DNA of 64,000 nucleotides, from positions 252,732-316,731 of the forward strand of contig PAPV01000004.1 in assembly GCA_002709075.1 (NCBI GenBank), given 5' to 3'. A program made the translations under genes and the position numbers. This DNA is from Rhodospirillaceae bacterium (GTDB taxonomy: Bacteria > Pseudomonadota > Alphaproteobacteria > MPNO01 > UBA2964). The notes beneath the pieces are model-generated. The model worked only from the letters and a program-made list of their open reading frames with translations. It was not told the origin of the DNA and ran no database searches. This document shows, piece by piece, positions 51,727 to 60,762 of this stretch (positions within the stretch are counted from its first letter, which is position 1; every line of letters begins with the position of its first letter).

Positions 51727-52603
51727 ACAGCAACTGTATAAAAAAGCGGAAAGGGCTTTTTCAGCTGGTGACTATGCAAAAGCTCTTTTGCTCTATCGTC
51801 AAATTTTTTCAGATAACGATGATGAATTTGATGCAGTATGGGGTATAGCAGAATGTTTTCATTCGCTAGGTGAAATTAGCCTGGCGATTGAGTGGTATAA
51901 AAAATACCTTGAATTTGAACCCGATGAGCCTGAAACTATGCACATGTTAGCGGCACTAGGTGAGGGCGTTCCTCCAACACGCGCAAGCAATGCTTATCTC
52001 ATCGCTCATTTTGACCGTTTTGCTGAAGACTTTGATAAACATCTTATTGAGGAGCTCAATTATCGAGTACCAGATCTTATTTGTGCAGCTTTTCAATCTG
52101 ATTATGTAAAATTTAATCAAGAACCAGTGGTTCTAGACGCCGGTTGTGGAACAGGTTTGTGTGGAGAACTATTAAGTCCTCACGTTGAACGGATAGATGG
52201 TGTAGATCTCTCAAATGAAATGTTAAAATATGCTCAGCGCCGCGGATGCTACAATACGCTTTTTGAAGACGAGCTCGGCCGTTTCTTGTCCCAGACGAAT
52301 TGTCGTTATGACTCGGTTATTTCTGGCGATGCAATTTGTTACTTCGGTGATTTGAAAATTTTGTTCAACTGTACCGCGCGGGTTCTGAAAGAAAATGGAA
52401 TCTTTATCTTTTCCGTAGAAAATTGTGCTTCGGTGTCTGATTTTAAACTGACTCAGTCAGGTCGTTATGTGCACGGGCAATACTATATCCGACAGGTTGC
52501 TGCTGGTGCAGGATTTAATGTGGTATCGAGAACAAGCGATGATTTAAGAACAGAATATGGTGAACCTGTTCTTGGCGATCTGTGGATTCTGGCTAAACTA
52601 TAA
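51722..52603 (+). CDS. TPR-containing class I methyltransferase with no clear start codon
   Basis: The C-terminal part is a methyltransferase: VVLDAGCGTGLCGELL, VDLSNEMLKYAQRRG, then VISGDAICYFGDL. The N-terminal part is TPR-like (GDYAKALLLYRQIF, then AVWGIAECFHSLGEISLAIEWYKKYL). The first canonical start, TTG 51788, cuts the first TPR helix, whose pattern continues upstream (QQLYKKAERAFSAGDYAKAL). The frame is open from 51701, overlapping hldE, with only ATT 51722 and CTG codons as possible starts. The family resembles predicted methyltransferases with TPR repeats; the substrate is unknown. Confidence 0.75.
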   Translation: MKQQLYKKAERAFSAGDYAKALLLYRQIFSDNDDEFDAVWGIAECFHSLGEISLAIEWYKKYLEFEPDEPETMHMLAALGEGVPPTRASNAYLIAHFDRFAEDFDKHLIEELNYRVPDLICAAFQSDYVKFNQEPVVLDAGCGTGLCGELLSPHVERIDGVDLSNEMLKYAQRRGCYNTLFEDELGRFLSQTNCRYDSVISGDAICYFGDLKILFNCTARVLKENGIFIFSVENCASVSDFKLTQSGRYVHGQYYIRQVAAGAGFNVVSRTSDDLRTEYGEPVLGDLWILAKL

Positions 52604-52822
52604 ACAGCTAATTTTTAATAGAAGAAGGCAAAAATCGTAATATGGCGTGCTAATAAACGACTAATCAAAACACTTAAATAAAAAATTTTTTACTTAGATT
52701 CAGTTTTGCTTAATTTGTGGGCTTGTCATAGATGCAGAGTATCAATTACAAGGAATTACACTCTTATCTGAATTTTTCTAAAATTTATGCCATTATTCTA
52801 ATTTTGTTTATCCGGAAACAGT

Positions 52823-53626
52823 ATGACCAAACTCAAACTAAATACGAAAAAAATGCTAGCTGAGAAAATAGATGGAATTGGATGGATAACGTTCAATAAT
52901 CCCGAACGCAGAAATGCGATAGGATTTGCTATGCGGGAAGCAATATTGGATATCATAGCAGATTTTGAGAGAGATCCGGGTGTTAGGGTGATTGTAATGA
53001 AAGGTGCGGGAGAAAAAGCTTTCGTGTCTGGATCAGATATTTCGGAGTTTGATAAACTTCGCTCTACACCTGAGCAAGTTAAAATTTATGATGACCTGTC
53101 AAAACGAGTGAGTGTTGCTTTTGATAATTTGCAGATTCCCCTGATCGCCATGATAAGAGGCTTTTGCATGGGTGGTGGGCTTGGAACCGCTTTGCAAGCA
53201 GATCTTCGTGTGGCAACTAATGATTCTGTTTTTGGTCTTCCTGCGGCCCGCCTTGGACTCGGCTATTCTTTTTTGAATATGAAACGTCTAGTTGATGTAA
53301 TTGGCCCTGCCTTTTCTAAGGAAATTCTTTTTACCGCTAACCGCTATAGCGCTCGGGAAGCATTATCTATGGGGCTTGTAAACAAGATTGTAAAACCGAC
53401 TGAATTGGAGTCAGCAGTGTTGAAAATTGCTCGTAGCATTGCAGAAAATGCCCCACTTACAATTCAGACTGCAAAGCTTACGATTGAAGAGTTGATCAAA
53501 TCAGAGTCCGAACGGAATGTAGGGAAATGTCAGAAAGCCATTGATAGATGTATGGGTTCTGGGGACTACGTAGAGGGTCGCAGGGCGTTTATGGAAAAGC
53601 GCAACCCAAAATTCCGCGGTCGATAA
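52823..53626 (+). CDS. Crotonase-family protein lacking the usual catalytic glutamates
   Basis: A 267-residue member of the enoyl-CoA hydratase/isomerase family. The CoA-binding fold is clear (WITFNNPERRNAI, GEKAFVSGSDISEF, GFCMGGGLGTALQADL). Where the hydratase at 24284 has Glu112 and Glu132, this protein has Gly121 (GGGLG) and Ala141 (GLPAARLGLGY). It is therefore unlikely to be an ordinary hydratase and may bind or transform another acyl-CoA. It has its own upstream gap of 219 bases and convergent neighbours. Confidence 0.88.
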   Translation: MTKLKLNTKKMLAEKIDGIGWITFNNPERRNAIGFAMREAILDIIADFERDPGVRVIVMKGAGEKAFVSGSDISEFDKLRSTPEQVKIYDDLSKRVSVAFDNLQIPLIAMIRGFCMGGGLGTALQADLRVATNDSVFGLPAARLGLGYSFLNMKRLVDVIGPAFSKEILFTANRYSAREALSMGLVNKIVKPTELESAVLKIARSIAENAPLTIQTAKLTIEELIKSESERNVGKCQKAIDRCMGSGDYVEGRRAFMEKRNPKFRGR

Positions 53627-53647
53627 ATTTTCCCTCATTACTTACTA

Positions 53648-54586
53648 TTATTTACCTAATTCCCAAATGTGGGAAAATTCTCTGGCTACAATATCATCAT
53701 AACTAACAGGTGTTGCATCCAAAAGCCCAGCGCGCATTGCGAAAACATTCATTCCATCAATTAAATTCTGGGAGATCCTCGCATCATAAAATGGCAAATC
53801 ACGTTTAATCAGATCAGCTATGAGTCCAGCTTCCTTTGGAGGAAAAAGGTTTTTACCAACCTTAGCAGCAAGCTCTATGTTTTCGCGCAATGCGTTTTGT
53901 GTGTTTACGATTGCACGGACGGCAGCAGCAGCTACATCTGGAGTTTTTTCAATTAGGCGTTTTGTTGTTATAAGGGCTGGTTGTGTGAAATAAAAAGCTT
54001 CCTTTGGACCGTCTCCTCGCCTTACGTCAATAATAATTTTGGCGATCTCATCAGTGACTGCTACTTCCGCACCCATGCCATTGGCCCAGAACGCATCTAT
54101 TATTCCCTCTTGCATCCAAGCGGCTGCAGCCACTCCAAATGACGTACCTTTGGGCACTCCGCCAGACGGCAGACCTATATCAATTTTTTCCCTATTTGGA
54201 TCCACCCCAGCCGATTTAAGTAATTGCACCAATCCAATATCAACGCCCGGAGCGGCTGCAATTTTTAGGCCCGCGAGACCATCTAAATGCCCTTTTTTAA
54301 TATGACTATTAATCTTTGCTACTAGAAACCAATACATGCCCTGGCTGAGGGAGCAAAGGACCTTTGAACCCTGCCACCGGGGGAAAGCCCATAGAGGTGC
54401 ATGCGCTGAGCCCGCAACAAAATCTATCTGGCCTTCCCGTAGTGACTCGAAACAAGATGGAACGGGAAAAATTAATTCCAAACCGGCATCAATTCCCTCT
54501 TTTTTGAAAAAGCCCAGCTCCACGGCTGCGATGGCAGGAAAATAAGAGTTGGATACTAAGTCTGGTAGAGCTACTTTTATACGCAT
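53648..54586 (-). CDS. NMT1/ThiY-like substrate-binding protein without signal peptide
   Basis: A protein of 312 residues from ATG 54586, which has GAGG five bases upstream; TTG 54604 is less likely. The fold is that of ABC-transporter binding proteins of the NMT1/SsuA type (VALPDLVSNSYFPAIAAVELGFFKKEGID, here recognised from its first and last parts, and GLKIAAAPGVDIGLVQLL). It begins directly at the mature-type sequence, with no hydrophobic signal segment, and no permease or ATPase gene lies near. It may act in the cytoplasm or be exported in another way; the ligand is unknown. Confidence 0.82.
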   Translation of the reverse strand: MRIKVALPDLVSNSYFPAIAAVELGFFKKEGIDAGLELIFPVPSCFESLREGQIDFVAGSAHAPLWAFPRWQGSKVLCSLSQGMYWFLVAKINSHIKKGHLDGLAGLKIAAAPGVDIGLVQLLKSAGVDPNREKIDIGLPSGGVPKGTSFGVAAAAWMQEGIIDAFWANGMGAEVAVTDEIAKIIIDVRRGDGPKEAFYFTQPALITTKRLIEKTPDVAAAAVRAIVNTQNALRENIELAAKVGKNLFPPKEAGLIADLIKRDLPFYDARISQNLIDGMNVFAMRAGLLDATPVSYDDIVAREFSHIWELGK

Positions 54587-54869
54587 TTGAGCCTCGTGGA
54601 TCAATTAATAATGTTACTTACTCTGTGTAGAATGGGAATTGAATGTTTGCGATTTACCTCGAAAAAAAAACCTCAATTGAATTTCAGAATTGCTAATCAA
54701 TATTTATTTTATACGCAGACACCAAACTATCATTACCGATCAGACTTTGTTTCATTTTTCATCGTTATTCATTCCAGTCAGTTAACTTTAAAGCGAATTT
54801 GGTTTTTTGTAGTACTCGAATGTATTAAGAAATAATCCAAAAACTTTTGTATGGGTAGTTATCCTATTT

Positions 54870-55574
54870 TTAGAAGGCTTTTGCCTCTTCCTCACATAAT
54901 GTCCATATGCGCATGATGGGGCTTTTATGAGTCAGAATTTCACTACCAATTTGGAACATTTCTTTTTCATTCAATGTATCAAAATTGCCCATTGAAGCCG
55001 CAAGTTGTGTACGCTTTGCATTGTCCTCAATTATGAAAACGCCAGCCGTCATTTCGAAAATATCAGCTCCAGTCATGACAAACCCGTGAGCTCGCATCAA
55101 AGCGGCCCTGCAATGGCCGAGTGTTTTTACAAGCGCAGTTCCCCGTGATTTATTATTTATTAAATTAGGGTCGGGGTGCACTGGGATGCCCTCATAGAAT
55201 ATTGAAGCTAAGAAATAAGTTGGATCCAAATTTTGCTCAGAGATGGAGAAACTTGTTGTGTAATGACAATGAAAATGGGCGACAGATCCAACATCGTCCC
55301 GGTTTTTATAAATTTCTGTGTGAATTGGTAATTCACCGGGCAGTCTTGCACCAGACTCAAATTGTTTTCCTTCTAGGTCAACGATAACGAAATCTTCGGG
55401 TATACAATTTGGTCGCATGCTATGTGGTGTGATTATTATATAGTTCGGATCATCCATTCTGGCGCTAATATGGCCAAAACCATCGACCATTTTGCGTGCG
55501 TTGAAAAACTTCCAAGCGGTGCAAAGCAATTTCGTTTTTTGTCTATCTCCATCAGTCATATTAATCATGGGCAT
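54870..55574 (-). CDS. Class II aldolase/adducin family protein
   Basis: A 234-residue member of the zinc aldolase family. The metal ligands are in VAHFHCHYTT and RAHGFVMTG; an N-terminal ARKMVDGFGHISARM motif is typical. AAGGAAG before the ATG at 55574 supports the start. Family members cleave sugar phosphates or act as decarboxylases; the substrate cannot be read here. It lies 21 bases after the EamA gene, so the two are probably one operon. Confidence 0.9.
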   Translation of the reverse strand: MPMINMTDGDRQKTKLLCTAWKFFNARKMVDGFGHISARMDDPNYIIITPHSMRPNCIPEDFVIVDLEGKQFESGARLPGELPIHTEIYKNRDDVGSVAHFHCHYTTSFSISEQNLDPTYFLASIFYEGIPVHPDPNLINNKSRGTALVKTLGHCRAALMRAHGFVMTGADIFEMTAGVFIIEDNAKRTQLAASMGNFDTLNEKEMFQIGSEILTHKSPIMRIWTLCEEEAKAF

Positions 55575-55595
55575 TTGAACTTCCTTAATTTTTCA

Positions 55596-56519
55596 TCAAT
55601 TTCTTTTGTCGAATATTGCTAGCCAAATTCCAATGACTACGAGTAGTGCGCCAACTCCGTGGTACCATTGAGGATTTTCTCCGAGAATAATTATTGCCAG
55701 AGCCCCTGCAAAAATTGGATATAGATTACCAAAATATCCAGCTTGTGCAGCACCCACTCGCCAAGTGCCTTCATTCCACATTGTAGTGCCGCCCACGGAA
55801 GCAATTATCCCGGCGTAGGCCACCATTAATAAGCTGTTTTTTGAGACCGGCATAGGTTTGTAAGTAAGCGTCTCCCAAATGTAGAGTGGTGTGAGCACTG
55901 CGAGCCCAATTACAACGAGAATTGTCATGAAGGGAAGAATGGGAATTGATTCAGGTTTCCAGCGAATCATAAAGGACTGTATCGCCCAAACAAAAACACC
56001 AGCAAGTGCCCACCAGTCCCCTTCTCTTATTTCTAACGCTTGCAATACTGCAAATTCACCTCTTATCAGAATAATAAGGGATCCAGAGATTGAAAAAAAA
56101 ACACCCAGCCACTGGCGCATTGTAACGGGGGTTTTAACAATAAGCAGACCGAGTAAAAGAACGAGGACCGGCAATATCGACTGAATTAAGGTTGCTTGAA
56201 GTGCCGTGGTTTTCTGGAGTGCAATAAAAAATGTGCAGTTATAACCAACCACTGAAACAAGACTAAAGCTAACAAGATATCCTGCATTTGCGCGCATTTC
56301 TGGTACAAGACCCCATGCTTGACGTCCAGCAAGTGCAATAAAAACAAATAAAGCTAAAACCCACCGCCAGAAGGCTAGAGCAAGTGGGGGAACATTCTCA
56401 TCTAAAGCCAATCTTCCTACAACCGAGTTTCCAGCCCAAATCATTACGGCAAGTATAAGAAATGTATACCCACTAAGAAGGTAACTACTAATTGGACCCG
56501 CATTATTATTCTTTTGCAT
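55596..56519 (-). CDS. EamA/DMT family transporter
   Basis: A 307-residue inner-membrane protein with ten predicted helices made of two EamA repeats. Visible marks are FLILAVMIWAGNSVVGRLAL in the first repeat, and WWALAGVFVWAIQSFMIR and NLYPIFAGALAIIILGENP in the second. DMT proteins export or import small metabolites. The substrate is unknown; pairing with the aldolase gene suggests a link to its pathway. Confidence 0.9.
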   Translation of the reverse strand: MQKNNNAGPISSYLLSGYTFLILAVMIWAGNSVVGRLALDENVPPLALAFWRWVLALFVFIALAGRQAWGLVPEMRANAGYLVSFSLVSVVGYNCTFFIALQKTTALQATLIQSILPVLVLLLGLLIVKTPVTMRQWLGVFFSISGSLIILIRGEFAVLQALEIREGDWWALAGVFVWAIQSFMIRWKPESIPILPFMTILVVIGLAVLTPLYIWETLTYKPMPVSKNSLLMVAYAGIIASVGGTTMWNEGTWRVGAAQAGYFGNLYPIFAGALAIIILGENPQWYHGVGALLVVIGIWLAIFDKRN

Positions 56520-57075
56520 TTTGGGTATGACATTGCCTCAAGGGATTTCTAGCTTATCCAGCAAAAATATACGTGTTTGTAGTGCACTATTTTTTCTAAA
56601 AAGTAACGTATTGAATTTTTAGACGTGTTTGATAGTTTTTAACTTTAATAAAATTTAGTGACCTTTTGCTCTTTAAATTGTTGCACTAACGACATTATTA
56701 TAAAAGCTAAATTGCTCAACAACACCACTACCACCGATTATTTGTAAAGATAAATTTTGTCCTTGTTTATATCAAATTCTTTGTGGTGTAAGCAAAAAAC
56801 TCAGGTGTCTGATTTATACAACATTTTGGCTTGAGACTACACAGATTGTAACTTCTAAATAGTTCGTTAAACGTAAGCAGTAATGATCAGGTTTTATTTT
56901 TCTGATGAGAGGAAGAAAAGATTATAGAAGAACATCACCTGAATTCTTGGTAACCAGGATGGGAAAGATTTAATTCTTTATAAAAGAGAAACATGGGAGA
57001 TATTTATAATTTAAATAAACTGAGGTTGAATTGAACGAAACTGATCTAAAACTTAAATTATAACGTAGCCCTTCC
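56520..57075. other. Long AT-rich gap between divergent EamA and photolyase genes
   Basis: About 550 bases with no ORF worth calling, and no tRNA, repeat or clear hairpin. As the region between divergent genes it should hold both promoters, but I could not pick a confident -35/-10 pair. Confidence 0.4.
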
Positions 57076-58620
57076 ATGAATATCGTCTGGTTTAAACGTG
57101 ATCTTAGAATATATGATCATGCCCCTCTGGTGAAAGCTGTGTCAAAAGGTGAAACATGTGCGCTTTATGTTGTTGAAAAAGAATATTGGAAATTACCTGA
57201 TACCTCCTACCGGCATTGGGAATTCACAAAGGAGTGCTTACGTGATTTGGATAAACAGCTCGAAAGCATAAATTTACAGTTAATAGTGAAGTTTGGGGAT
57301 GTTCTCACTGTACTAAAGGAAATTCACCTAAACCAATGTATTGATGGACTTTTTAGCCATGAAGAAACAGGAAATCTGTGGCAACGAGAACGTAATGAAA
57401 AAATCAGGGTGTGGTGCAAAAAAACTGGCATATTATGGAATGAATTTCAGCAATTTGGAGTGATAAAGGGTTTAAGAAGCCGTAACGGTTGGGCAAAAAA
57501 GTGGAATTCCTTTATGACCCAACCATGTCATCACTCACCGCAAAAGATGCAGATGCCTGACTCTGCGTCTAAAAACCCATATTTGCAAAATATGTTTCGT
57601 CGTCGAGACATACGTTTGTCGCAGGACCGTCAGCACGGAGGGCGTTCGATGGGATTAAAGGTATTTGAGAGTTTTTTAAAGAACAGAAGTTTGAATTATC
57701 GAAATAATTTATCCAGCCCTTTAACAGCGTTTGACAGTTGTGCACGTATTTCTCCCTATATTGTGTATGGATGCCTCTCTATGCGCGAGGTCGTGCAGGC
57801 TACAAGGGCCAGGATGGAAGAGTTGAAAAGTGAAGAGTTTGCAGTCAGGAAACCCTGGATTTCATCTCTAAAATCATTTTATGCCCGCTTGCATTGGCAC
57901 TGTCATTTCATCCAGAAGCTGGAGGATGATCCAACGTTTGAAACGCAGAATGTGCATTCTGCATATAACGGCATGAGGGATGAAAATCGTTTATTAATTA
58001 GGCGCTATAATGCGTGGGCGACTGGCAAAACAGGGTTCCCATTTGTCGATGCGTGTATGCGGGCCCTTATCGACCTAGGGTGGATAAACTTTCGAATGAG
58101 AGCAATGATACAAGCATTCGCGAGCTATCATTTGTGGATACACTGGCGTTTTTCAGGATTGCATCTTGCGCGTCTATTTATTGATTATGAGCCGGGAATT
58201 CATTGGAACCAGGTGCAGATGCAAAGCGGAACAACAGGAATCAACACTCTCCGCATATATAATCCCGTAAAACAAAGCATGGATCAGGATCCAAAAGGTC
58301 ATTTTATTCGCCGGTGGGTACCCGAGCTATCGTTAATAGATGATGATTTTATTCATGAACCCTGGAAAATGACACTTGCACAACAGAAAACACGGAAGTG
58401 TGTAGTTGGTGTTCAGTATCCAGAACCAATTATAAACCACTTGGAAGCTGCAAAGAACGCTCGTTTACAAGTTTATAGCCGTCGAAAAAACACCAAGTTC
58501 GCTATCGAAAGCCAACGTATACAAGAAAAACATGGAAGCAGAAAAAGTGGAATGGCTCACGTACGAAAGCGGAATATTAAATCTAAAGTATCAGAAGCTC
58601 AATTGGCCTTGGATCTATGA
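57076..58620 (+). CDS. Cryptochrome/photolyase family protein
   Basis: A 514-residue FAD protein of the photolyase/cryptochrome superfamily. The N-terminal antenna domain starts MNIVWFKRDLRIYDHAPL. The C-terminal FAD domain shows ARISPYIVYGCLSMREV, TGKTGFPFVDACMRALIDLGW, NFRMRAMIQAFASYHLW, and WNQVQMQSGTTGINTLRIYNP. The last string fits a photolyase group that often accompanies DUF2256 proteins, as here. It probably repairs UV lesions in DNA using light, but a sensory role is possible. The C-terminal tail is basic. No SOS box was found upstream. Confidence 0.9.
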   Translation: MNIVWFKRDLRIYDHAPLVKAVSKGETCALYVVEKEYWKLPDTSYRHWEFTKECLRDLDKQLESINLQLIVKFGDVLTVLKEIHLNQCIDGLFSHEETGNLWQRERNEKIRVWCKKTGILWNEFQQFGVIKGLRSRNGWAKKWNSFMTQPCHHSPQKMQMPDSASKNPYLQNMFRRRDIRLSQDRQHGGRSMGLKVFESFLKNRSLNYRNNLSSPLTAFDSCARISPYIVYGCLSMREVVQATRARMEELKSEEFAVRKPWISSLKSFYARLHWHCHFIQKLEDDPTFETQNVHSAYNGMRDENRLLIRRYNAWATGKTGFPFVDACMRALIDLGWINFRMRAMIQAFASYHLWIHWRFSGLHLARLFIDYEPGIHWNQVQMQSGTTGINTLRIYNPVKQSMDQDPKGHFIRRWVPELSLIDDDFIHEPWKMTLAQQKTRKCVVGVQYPEPIINHLEAAKNARLQVYSRRKNTKFAIESQRIQEKHGSRKSGMAHVRKRNIKSKVSEAQLALDL

Positions 58621-58783
58621 GCGGGCGTATAAGAAAAAAAAAAACTTCCTGTTTAAAACTTGTAATGTATGTAAAAGAAATTTTGTTTGGCGGCGCAAAT
58701 GGGCAGATAATTGGGAACAAGTAAAATATTGTTCTAAACGTTGCCAAACTTTTTCAAAGCGAGGAAAACAGAATATTAGGTAA
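58617..58783 (+). CDS. DUF2256 zinc-finger protein; frame interrupted at an 11-A run
   Basis: The protein core is KTCNVCKRNF, VWRRKWADNW and VKYCSKRCQ: a CxxC and a CxxxC pair with the Trp-rich middle that defines DUF2256. These small proteins often sit beside photolyase genes. The natural start is ATG 58617, overlapping the photolyase stop as ATGA. It reads the first codons in another frame: a -1 shift in the A run at 58634-58644 is needed to reach the zinc motif. Without that, the only canonical in-frame start is ATG 58532, inside the photolyase gene. Sequencing error, slippage or real inactivation are all possible. Confidence 0.7.
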
Positions 58784-58858
58784 AGTATTGCCATTGATCT
58801 TCCGGGAAGCGAGAAGACTCACGATTTGCTGTATATTAAATGAGGGAATTACACAATT

Positions 58859-59287
58859 ATGGACACTATCTTTTTTTCTGCAGCTTTCATACTCACCGCG
58901 CTAACCTTTGGTGGGATGACATTTTTTGCAGTGTTAATTGCACCTTGTATTTTTGTTTATCTGGATGAGAGTAATGCCGGAAAGTTAATACGTTCAATTT
59001 TTCCTTGGTATTATATATTTGTTTTAGTCTCAGGAGGGGGTGGTGCAGTTATTATGTCTATGATTGCGCCTTACGCAGCTATTGGTTTAGCCATTTCCTC
59101 TGTTGGAGCCTTAATCGCGAGAGTATTTCTGATGCCACGTATTAACGCTGCTCGAGATAGATCCAGTGCAGGCGATAAACGTGCTGAAAAAAGTTTCAAT
59201 CGACTTCATAAGTTGAGCGTTCAGTTAAACTTTGCCGGTTTAATGAGCTCTCTGTTAGCAGTTGTGTTTTTGAGTTTGAAGGTTTAA
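58859..59287 (+). CDS. DUF4149 membrane protein
   Basis: A 142-residue protein with four hydrophobic segments: a first helix with TALTFGGMTFFAVLIAP, then IFPWYYIFVLVSGGGGAV, YAAIGLAISSVGALIA, and a final FAGLMSSLLAVVFLSL. The pattern GGM-FF--LIAP, IFPWYY, and LMPRINAARD before SFNRLHKLSVQLN matches the DUF4149 family. Function is unknown. It stands between the photolyase/DUF2256 pair and ubiG. Confidence 0.8.
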   Translation: MDTIFFSAAFILTALTFGGMTFFAVLIAPCIFVYLDESNAGKLIRSIFPWYYIFVLVSGGGGAVIMSMIAPYAAIGLAISSVGALIARVFLMPRINAARDRSSAGDKRAEKSFNRLHKLSVQLNFAGLMSSLLAVVFLSLKV

Positions 59288-59450
59288 CCCGGAATTTTGG
59301 TTGTTTTAGTGTTGGCAGTTTTGGTAATTCTACTCGGGAAGAGAGCCGGACATTAATGTTTCTTAGTTTATATTTTACAAACAAAAGTATGAAAATGATC
59401 CATAGTCAAAACTTAATACGTATATTAAAAATAACCAACTTATTATTCGT

Positions 59451-60212
59451 ATGCTTAAAAAGAATTTTCTTACCAAGCAAACTGCCGAAATTTGTGACCC
59501 AGAGCAGATAGCGTTTTTCAACTCACTATCATCTGAATGGTGGAATCCAAATGGCAAATTTCGTTCAATGCACGCATTCAACAGGATCCGGCGAACATAC
59601 ATAGAAAATAAAATAGCACAGAAGTTTAACCGTGATTTGGCAGGAGTTAGAACATTTGAGGGGCTTCGAATATTAGACGTTGGTTGTGGAGGTGGTTTGA
59701 TGGCTGAGCCGTTGGCAGCACTAGGTGCCGAGGTGGTAGGGGTTGACGCAGCGATTAGAAACATAACAATAGCAACCCAACATGCTGAACAAAATAATGT
59801 AAAATTACACTATCGACATGGCACGTTGGAAACTTCAGTGAAAGCTGAAGAGCAATTCGATGTGATTCTTAATTTAGAAGTAATTGAACACGTTCCAAAT
59901 CCGGGAAAACTTGTACAAAATTGTGTTAAACTTCTGTCGTCGGGCGGTTTATTGTTTGTCGCGACCCTGAATAGAACCTATCGTTCATTCGGTCTTGCAA
60001 TTATTGGAGCTGAGTATGTTCTGCGGTGGTTGCCAGTTGGAACTCATAAATGGTCTCGTTTTGTGACACCAGCTGAGTTGGGTGATTACATAAGGCTTAG
60101 CGGCCCAACGATTATAGACAGGATTGGAGTTTCGTTTTCGCCTCTAAAATGGCGGTGGGATGTCAGTTCTGATTTGTCCGTTAATTACATGTTAGTCGCT
60201 GAGCAAAAGTAG
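59451..60212 (+). CDS. ubiG: Ubiquinone O-methyltransferase
   Basis: UbiG performs both O-methylations of the ubiquinone ring. The 253-residue protein has FFNSLSSEWWNPNGKFRSMH near the N-terminus (first part diagnostic), the methyl-donor motif ILDVGCGGGLMAEPLA, and NLEVIEHVPNP, followed by LFVATLNRTYRSF. coq7 starts 13 bases later on the same strand. Together with ubiE-ubiB it supports an aerobic ubiquinone pathway. Confidence 0.95.
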   Translation: MLKKNFLTKQTAEICDPEQIAFFNSLSSEWWNPNGKFRSMHAFNRIRRTYIENKIAQKFNRDLAGVRTFEGLRILDVGCGGGLMAEPLAALGAEVVGVDAAIRNITIATQHAEQNNVKLHYRHGTLETSVKAEEQFDVILNLEVIEHVPNPGKLVQNCVKLLSSGGLLFVATLNRTYRSFGLAIIGAEYVLRWLPVGTHKWSRFVTPAELGDYIRLSGPTIIDRIGVSFSPLKWRWDVSSDLSVNYMLVAEQK

Positions 60213-60225
60213 CGGGTTTGTTTGC

Positions 60226-60762
60226 GTGGCAATAGATTATCCGAGATGGCTCGAATGTAGTTTGCGTAGTGATCATGCGGGCGAGCTTGGAGCAGTTTGG
60301 ATATACCGAGGTATATTATGGGCAAGCAGAGACACACAATTACGGGCCTTTGCTGAACATCACTTGTTTACTGAAAGCCAGCACCTAATTGATATAGAGT
60401 CCATTCTTAGTCCCGAGTACAGAAGCCGATTATTACCTCTTTGGAAATTATTTGGGTTTATTGTGGGGGCAATTCCTTGTTTGGTCGGAAAAGAGCTAGT
60501 ATTTCATACAATCGATGCTGTTGAATCATTTGTTGATGAGCATTATTTAAAGCAAATTAATCAGTTGGATTCAGTTGAGAATGTAGATTTCGATTTTAGC
60601 TCTATCCGTGAACTTTTAATTAAATGCCGAGCAGATGAAATTTTGCATCGAGATGAGGCACGTGATTTTGCTACTACATCACAGAGTCAGTTTACCAAAC
60701 TTTGGTGTAAAGCTGTCGCAATCGGATCCCGAATTGCGGTAGCTTTTGCAATGCGCATATGA
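60226..60762 (+). CDS. coq7: Demethoxyubiquinone hydroxylase (Coq7/Cat5 type)
   Basis: Coq7 is a di-iron enzyme that uses O2 to hydroxylate demethoxyubiquinol. The 178-residue protein carries the iron ligands as the two ExxH motifs and extra Glu: DHAGELGAVWIY, TESQH, DAVESFVDEHY and ADEILHRDEA. The start is GTG 60226. This is the type common in alphaproteobacteria in place of UbiF. It lies 13 bases after ubiG and overlaps the following FAD protein gene by four bases. Confidence 0.94.
   Translation: MAIDYPRWLECSLRSDHAGELGAVWIYRGILWASRDTQLRAFAEHHLFTESQHLIDIESILSPEYRSRLLPLWKLFGFIVGAIPCLVGKELVFHTIDAVESFVDEHYLKQINQLDSVENVDFDFSSIRELLIKCRADEILHRDEARDFATTSQSQFTKLWCKAVAIGSRIAVAFAMRI

Noticed and set aside
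54587..54835. Plus-strand ORF of 82 codons in the gap between the binding protein and the aldolase
   Set aside because: Overlaps the ribosome binding site of the divergent binding-protein gene, has no ribosome binding site of its own, and composition is like AT-rich non-coding DNA.
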